Shown here: one piece after another, positions 58,880 through 64,000 of the stretch
Layout: every line of letters starts with the position of its first letter
Numbering within the stretch: position 1 is the stretch's first letter
Source: Alnus glutinosa
Lineage: Eukaryota; Streptophyta; Magnoliopsida; Fagales; Betulaceae
Assembly: GCF_958979055.1 (NCBI RefSeq)
Contig: NC_084893.1
Coordinates: 7,567,071 to 7,631,070, forward strand
DNA length: 64,000 bases
Direction of reading: 5' to 3'
Notes under the pieces: generated by a model
Told to the model about the DNA's origin: nothing
The model's database searches: none
Seen by the model: only the letters and a program-made list of their open reading frames with translations
Position numbers and translations under genes: made by a program

Positions 58880-59560
58880 TCTCTCGAGAGATCTTCGTCA
58901 GCACGACCCTGTCAAAGTTAGATTGAATTTCATGTACCCTGTTTAGGTATTGGATCATCTTTTCACCACGAGCCTTGGATTGTCCTTGGATATGACCAAC
59001 CACTACTTGGGAATCGCTTATGAATTCCAGGTTTCTAGCTCCCATTTCTCGGGATATAATAAGCCCCGCTAGAATTGCCTTATATTCTGCTTCATTGTTC
59101 GTAGTGACAAAATCTAGCTTGATTGCATACTAGAATTTTTCTCCTTCCAGGCTGGTAAGCGTGACACCGACACCGCTATTTCGATTGGCTGAAGATCCGC
59201 CTACATAGGCCACCCATGTAGCTTCTTTAGGTAGGTTTTCACTCTCGGGACTGTCACTGAGCTCTATGAGGAAGTCGGCTAGAGCCTGGCCTTTGATTGT
59301 GGTCCTAGGATGGAACTTTATGTCAAATTGTCCGAGCTCGATTGCCCAATTCACTAACCTGCCCGAGAGGTCCGACCTCTGTAATATTTTCTTCATAGGA
59401 TACTCGGTTAATACCCTTATTGCATGTGCTTGGAAATACGATCGCAGCCTTCGCCCTGATGTGATCAAGGCGAAGGCCAACTTTTCAATCCGAGGATATT
59501 TCTCCTCGGCTCCATGGAGCGTTCGACTTGTGAAATATACTGGTTTTTGGATTCTTGACT
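58880..59560 (-). pseudogene. RNase H and second (archaeal-type-like) RNase H of the Tat element
   Basis: 59480-59240 encodes the Gypsy RNase H end (FALITSGRRLRSYFQAHAIR, RLVNWAIELGQFDIKFHPRT). It is followed in the same frame by TWVAYVGGSSANRNSGVGVT, the start of a second RNase H, in which the usual first Asp (DGSS) is Gly. The duplicated RNase H is a mark of the Tat clade. Frame breaks follow near 59130. Confidence 0.75.
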
Positions 59561-60309
59561 CCTCTCAGACCAAGGCCAAACTAACAGCCGAAGCAGTTGC
59601 TGCCAAGTAAAGATAGAGTATTTCACCTTCTTCTGGTCGGCTCAGAAGCGGTGGATTGGCTAGATATTCTTTCAGCTTCACAAAAGGGTTTTCACATTCG
59701 TCACTCCATGGGAACAATTTCCTCAGAATCTTGAAGAAAGGTAGGCATTTGTCGGTAGACTGAGAGATGAATCGGTTCAAAGCCGCTATCTTTCCGTTTA
59801 GTTGCTGCAGCTGTTTGATGGTCCAAGGCATCTGCATTTCTAAGACGGCTTTTACCTTCTTAGGATCTGCCTCGATACCTCTCTGTGAGACCATGAATCC
59901 TAGAAACTTCCCGGAAGAGACTCTAAAGGCGCACTTGGCAGGATTCAACTTCATTTTGTTGTCCCTCAATGTCTTGAAGGTTTCCCTTAAGTCCGTAATA
60001 TGGCTCAAAGCGCTTTTTACCAGCATGTCGTCAACATATAATTCCACATTTCGACCGATTTGATCTCAAAACATCTTGTCGACAAGCCTCTAGTAAGTGT
60101 CCCTTGCATTTTTTAAGCCAAACGACATCATCCATGTGTATCTGATTGTATCCCGAGAAGGCATCCATGAAGTTGAAGAGTTCGTGCCCGAATGTGGAAT
60201 CTTCAAGAAGGTCCATCTGTGACGTCCCACATCGCCTGGGAATGAGGATATGCTTATATATATAAATGCACAATTTATGACACAACGCGTTTTAAAGCCA
60301 TGATGGTCA

Positions 60310-60390
60310 TGAACATATCAGAACTCCGCAGTTAAGCGTGCTTCTGCGAGAGTAATCCCAGGATGGGTGACCTCCTGGGAAGTTTGGTTT
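60310..60390 (+). ncRNA. 5S rRNA-derived segment in the Cassandra 5' LTR
   Basis: ATCAGAACTCCGCAGTTAAG, CGTGCTTCTGCGAGAGTA and GGATGGGTGACCTCCTGGGA reproduce the central and 3' part of plant 5S rRNA, including the A-box/C-box region used by RNA polymerase III. It is not a genuine 5S gene: the 5' third is diverged and it lies inside an LTR. Here the box-like GGATGGGTGACC is intact. Confidence 0.85.
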
Positions 60391-60629
60391 GGGGAGCCAA
60401 AAGCGGACAATATTCTGTCATTGGGGGTGGGTCGTTACAAATGGTATCAGAGCCATTGCCCAGCCTGAGATGGTGGGAGCGTGCACAAGCCCAATGAGGG
60501 ACGCCAGCGGAGACGCTGGGTCCAAAGAGGGGGTGATTGTGACGTCCCACATCGCCTGGGAATGAGGATGTGCTTATATGTATAAATGCACCCTTTATGA
60601 CACAACGCGTTTTGAAGCCGTGATGGTCA

Positions 60630-60710
60630 TGAACCTATCAGAACTCCGCAGTTAAGCGTGCTTCTGCGAGAGTAATCCCAGTATGGGTGACCTCCTGGGA
60701 AGTTTGGTTT
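60630..60710 (+). ncRNA. 5S rRNA-derived segment in the Cassandra 3' LTR
   Basis: Same as the 5' LTR copy, with CCCAGTATGGGTGACC instead of CCCAGGATGGGTGACC, one change within the internal promoter region. Confidence 0.85.
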
Positions 60711-61296
60711 GGGGAGCCAAAAGCGGACAATATTGTGTCATTGGGGGTGGGTCGTTACACCATCCGAGGCAGTGGAAAGCTATCCTTGGGACACGCTTTG
60801 TTGAGGTCAGTAAAGTGGACGCACATTTTCCATTTTCCATTCGACTTTTTAACCAGAACAACATTAGACAACCACTCCGGATAGTTTACTTCTTAGATGA
60901 ATCCGGCTTGCAGCAGCTTCTGCACCTCTTGAGCTATGGCCTGGTTTCATTTCGAGGCAAAGCTCCGTCTTCTTTATTTGACCGGTTGATGGCTCAAGTC
61001 GGCCATCAGTTGTGGACTATTACCGAGGGCAGTATTCCTAGCATATCCTCGTGACTCTAGGCAAACACATCTTTATTTCGCTTCAGAAATACGACTAGCA
61101 TTTCCTTCAGTTCCTGGGGGAGTTGCGAGCCTGCTCGGATTTTCTTCTTCGGATCGCCGACCTCAAAATCCTCCAGGTCCTCGACTGGCTTCCCCAGGTG
61201 TGATTGTTATTTCCATCTTCATTTGTTTTCTCACCGAGGCTGACTGCCTTGGGTAGCTTCTTTTAAGCTCATGTTGTAGCACTCCTGAGCCATTCT

Positions 61297-61515
61297 TTAG
61301 TCACCTTTCTCGATACCGACTCCTACTTCAGTAGGGAACTTCATGCTTAGATGAGGTGTTGATGTTACAGCTTTGAGTTCGTTCAAGGCCGTCCTTCCAA
61401 GAATGGCGTTGTAAGCCGATGCCCGGTCTATTATCAAGAATTTCACCATGATTATTCTCTGCCTCAGGTATGTTTCTACCATTAGCGAGAGTTCAATAGA
61501 CCCGAGCAGGAGCAC
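61297..61515 (-). pseudogene. Aspartic protease region of the Tat element (C-terminal part)
   Basis: Encodes VKFLIIDRASAYNAILGRTA and LNELKAVTSTPHLSMKFPTE, a typical end of Gypsy retropepsins of this group (SAYNxILGR). The catalytic Asp-Thr/Ser-Gly would lie to the right in another frame; I did not find it intact. Confidence 0.75.
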
Positions 61516-62405
61516 CTATTTTCCTGAGAAACCCACTGGTGAGTGTCTAGCCGAGGTGACTTTGCTTCAGTCAATCTTCATAAGTTTGAAGGTTGATTTA
61601 TGAAGGATATCAGCCGAGCTTCTTGTGTCTATCAAGATCCGGTGTATCTTGTGATTGGCAATGGCCAAGCTTAACACCAAAGCACTTCCTCTACTAGGTT
61701 TCGCACTTCCTCGACTTCGGAGGTTTCTGCAATACCTTGAAATCCCTTATTTGTCTAGCATAGGCTTTCCGAGCCGAACTGGACTCTCCTCCTCCTCCGA
61801 AACCCCCAGAGATTGTGTTGATTTATGGGAGGTTTTCTTGTGGTGCTTGATGTGCCTGGCTTCTGCTCCTTTCTCTTCTCTCTCTATCACCTCGGTGATT
61901 TGGCTCCCTAACCTCATCATGGCGCCTTTCTCTATCATCCCGAGGATTATTTTGATTCTGATGGGCTTAATGTCAATCCTTTCGGGGACGATTGTCTTGC
62001 TGGAGATTCATCTGGCTCCTTTGATCGGCAAGGAATCGGACGAGTTTACCGTGCTCAATAAATCGTTCAATCAGAATCCTCAGGGAGATGCACGCCTTGG
62101 TCCTGTGGCTGGTGGTATCATGGATTGCAAAGTATTGGTCCGCAAATTGAGAATTTAGCAGTATTGGCCATGGCTTCCGGTACATCGGATCCCTTTTTTA
62201 TTTCCATCAGAGAGTCCATAATAGGAGCATTGAGAGTGGTCCAATTATGATCTTTGAGCGACTTTTTGTCTAGCTTCAATCTAGATCCCTCTCCCTCCTA
62301 TTGATCCCTATGTTCTTCCTTCCAAGAGTCATTCTTCTTCTTACGTGGCTCGGACGCCGAGGTGCGGCTCAGCTCAGATCCCAGGAGAGCTCAGAGCATC
62401 TCCTT

Positions 62406-63041
62406 CTAGTTGATATACTTCTCGGCTTTGTTCATGAAGCCATCGAGATTTTGTGGTGGTTTCCAAGCTATGTCCGCCATGAGGGCCCTGTCCTTCCTGA
62501 TTCCTTGGAAGAGAGCGTCATAGATGAAATCGTCGGTTGCGCTCTCTGCATCTAGCCTTGCCTGATTGACCCTCATGAAGAAATTCTTTAAAGACTCCTC
62601 GGGGCCTTGATGTAATGACATCAAGGATCCAGATGGCTTCCTCCTCACCCTTCCGACCACGAATTGCATCAGGAACATTTTGCTGAGTTCGTCGAAGTTG
62701 CTAATTGAATTCGGGGAGAGCTTTCTGAACCAATCTCGGGCATTACCTGAGAGCATCAGAGGAAAAGCTCGACATGATACTTTTTCCGACGTCCTGTGGA
62801 GGTCTATGTGAGTCCGAAAATTCTCTAGGTGCTCAAAGGGATCTTCAAGACCTGTATAGAAAGAAACATCTGGGACCTTGAACTTCTCGGGCAGACAGAA
62901 ACTGGCCACCTCCTCAGTAAAAGGAGATGCGGTCTTCTGCAAAAGATTCTCGACTAGGGAAGCTTTCCCTTTGTCGTTACGTTGGATGGCCGCGGTTAAA
63001 ACATTGCACCTCTGTTCCAATCGGTTGATCATACCATGCAT
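62406..63041 (-). pseudogene. Gag capsid region of the Tat element
   Basis: An open 211-codon frame with the retrotransposon gag fold signature: FKVPDVSFYTGLEDPFEHLE, then CRAFPLMLSGNARDWFRKL, FDELSKMFLMQFV and LMSLHQGPEESLKNFFMRVN. Gag packages element RNA. The frame is continuous over this part, but upstream (63042-63410) it is broken, and the nucleocapsid part towards 61900 is split among frames. Confidence 0.85.
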
Positions 63042-63446
63042 TACTCGCTCTGCATCGATTTGTGGAAGGGGTAGATTCCCAGGAAGAGGTTCTCGGTTCC
63101 CTAGTCTCTCCCTTGTTCCTTCAACTCGACTGCTTTCATGTACTTCTTCCTCATATCGCTTGCCCCCATCACTATTGCGAGCCTCTCAGTTCTCTGTAGC
63201 TACCCGAGAATGTTCCGGAATTCGAGCTTGAAGGATGGCATTCATGTTTGCCAGGTCCTCAATGCTCTTTGCCATCTGCTCCATCCTCTCATTCAAGAGA
63301 GTAAGTTAAGGATCGTTAGAGTTGCCTTCTTCTCAGATATTACAAGCATTTCGAGATCCCCAATTCACGTCTGATCTTGTAGTCACCATATCGGAATTTG
63401 TTGAAAGAGTAAATGATATTAGTCGTTCCCACAAATGATGCCAAAC

Positions 63447-64000
63447 TGTTGGTACAGTTTTCCGATTGTTGACGTGTCACTCTAAGATTCGTCTAAGCAT
63501 TTCCTTCTCTTGAAATCTGAAAAAGAAACACTACATCGGGGAAAGCCGACAATCTTGCTCCGATGCTTAACGTACAGGATTTGAAGGAGAATACTTAGAG
63601 TAATTTTTTAGCAGATTGCAAGTAGTTTATACCTGTGAAGACCTTGTATTTATAGAGGTTTTAGTGGTGATGTCCTGAATTCCCGGGAATCTACAGTTAG
63701 TGGCAACGTGGGTTCGGGGTTCCGCACGTCTTGAATTCCCGGGGATCTACAGTTAGTGGAAACGTGGGCTTAGACATGCAGAATGTCGGGGTTTCGTGGT
63801 GCTGTCCCTACTACGCATCTGGGGGCGAAATATCCGGGATCTCTCAAAGTTTTCTGGGGCTCTGAGATTTTTGGGATCGTGGGTTATTCTCAAAAGTCTG
63901 GAGTGATCCATCTTGAGCTCTGAAACTCTGAGATGTTTTGTGTTTGAAGGAATATTCCGACGCCCAAGGTGGTTCATGACCAAGGTCTCCCGACCCCCGA
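63447..64000 (-). repeat. 5' LTR of the Tat element (incomplete at window edge)
   Basis: Inner edge TGTTGGTACAG at 63447, identical to that of the 7.7-kb element at 43215. TATTTATA at 63647-63654 is the inverted TATA box. GAATTCCCGGG(A/G)ATCTACAGTTAGTGG(C/A)A is duplicated at about 63677 and 63731. The outer edge lies beyond 64000. A mutated primer-binding site abuts at 63427-63444. Confidence 0.75.

Larger units (their letters stand above)
60218..60759 (+). mobile_element. Cassandra-type TRIM retrotransposon, complete, 542 bp
   Basis: Two 222-bp LTRs, 60218-60439 and 60538-60759, differ at about nine positions. Each begins TGTGACGTCCCACATCGCC and ends GGGTCGTTACA. Between them is a primer-binding site TGGTATCAGAGCC (60442-60454, initiator Met tRNA), a 98-bp interior and a purine tract AAAGAGGGGGTGAT (60524-60536). 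The target duplication is CCATC at 60213-60217 and 60760-60764. The LTRs contain a 5S rRNA-like segment, which defines Cassandra. It has no ORF and depends on other elements' proteins. Confidence 0.97.
59565..61010 (-). pseudogene. Reverse transcriptase region of the Tat element, interrupted by Cassandra
   Basis: Right of the insertion (about 61000-60765) the minus strand reads RT fingers wording such as VVLVKKSNGKWKMCVHFTDL and NKACPKDSFPLP. Left of it (60217-59565) come FMDAFSGYNQIHMD, a damaged stretch, then MELYVDDMLVKSA with the catalytic YVDD, and GKFLGFMVSQRGIEADPKK. The Cassandra TRIM lies exactly between PLP and MDLLEDSTF. About 20 residues before YVDD are lost or shifted. Confidence 0.85.
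55829..64000 (-). mobile_element. Decayed Tat-clade Ty3/Gypsy retrotransposon (right LTR incomplete, left LTR missing)
   Basis: Order along the minus strand from the right edge: 5' LTR (63447 to beyond 64000), mutated primer site, gag (62406-63041), protease (61297-61515), RT (about 61000-59565, split by a Cassandra insertion), RNase H (59560-59240), second RNase H (to about 58880), integrase (58445-57495), a tandem array, and an antisense ORF with an intron (55920-56815, plus strand). Two RNase H regions, an antisense ORF after pol and arrays before the 3' LTR are features described for the Tat clade. Frames are broken by many stops and frameshifts, so it is not active. The 3' LTR is not found: the element ends against the receptor flank at 55828. 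Confidence 0.85.

Noticed and set aside
60310..60710. Two genuine 5S rRNA genes in tandem
   Set aside because: The 5S-like parts lie inside TG...CA LTRs with a Met-tRNA primer site and a CCATC target duplication, so they belong to a Cassandra element.
60332..60864. Minus-strand frames of about 70 codons and the 123-codon plus frame at 60683-61054
   Set aside because: They are translations of the Cassandra LTR or antisense to the RT region; no independent gene.

Overview
The window is nuclear DNA of a eudicot plant, probably woody. The signs are AT-rich intergenic DNA, short GT-AG introns, plant-only gene families (WEB/PMI, DUF538, an LRR receptor kinase, thylakoid FKBP13, ATX-type PWWP), a plastid psbB insertion and a dense load of LTR, hAT, Mutator-like and MITE elements. 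The species cannot be named from sequence alone. All assignments come from reading the sequence; no search was run.

Layout. 1-2.3 kb: the 5' part of a DUF538 gene on the minus strand, running off the left edge. 5.3 kb: a decayed fragment of plastid psbB. 6.4-8.4 kb: an intact two-exon WEB-family (PMI2/PMI15-like) coiled-coil gene. 8.5-25.4 kb: no convincing gene, but many small transposons (hAT, Mutator-like, foldback MITEs), two LTR relics and microsatellites. 27.0-30.7 kb: an intact LRR receptor-like kinase of the NILR1/At1g74360 type. 33.2-34.3 kb: gene debris, namely a U1-type zinc-finger fragment present twice in inverted orientation and an FKBP13 pseudogene. 36.5-43.1 kb: a hAT element, a solo LTR and a second, about 97% similar copy of the receptor that lacks its kinase half.

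43.05-53.25 kb is a nested LTR complex. A short non-autonomous LTR element interrupts receptor copy 2 in its membrane segment. Into its left LTR went a 7.7-kb non-autonomous LTR element (579-bp LTRs, GATAA target duplication). That element has no gag or pol but carries an open 408-codon copy of the N-terminus of an ATX3/4/5-like trithorax methyltransferase, including the PWWP domain, plus several tandem-repeat arrays. 53.25-55.83 kb is a third, truncated copy of the receptor's upstream region. From 55.83 kb to the right edge lies a decayed Tat-clade Ty3/Gypsy element on the minus strand (gag, protease, RT, two RNase H regions, integrase, an antisense ORF and an incomplete LTR). A complete 542-bp Cassandra TRIM with 5S rRNA-derived LTRs sits inside its RT.

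The most interesting points are: (1) the host-gene capture of the ATX/PWWP N-terminus; (2) the receptor duplicate in which LTR sequence supplies the end of the membrane helix and a short tail, predicting a kinase-less decoy-like receptor; (3) the mismatched flanks of the nested LTR complex, which imply a deletion of several kb; (4) the inverted zinc-finger duplication beside the FKBP13 pseudogene.
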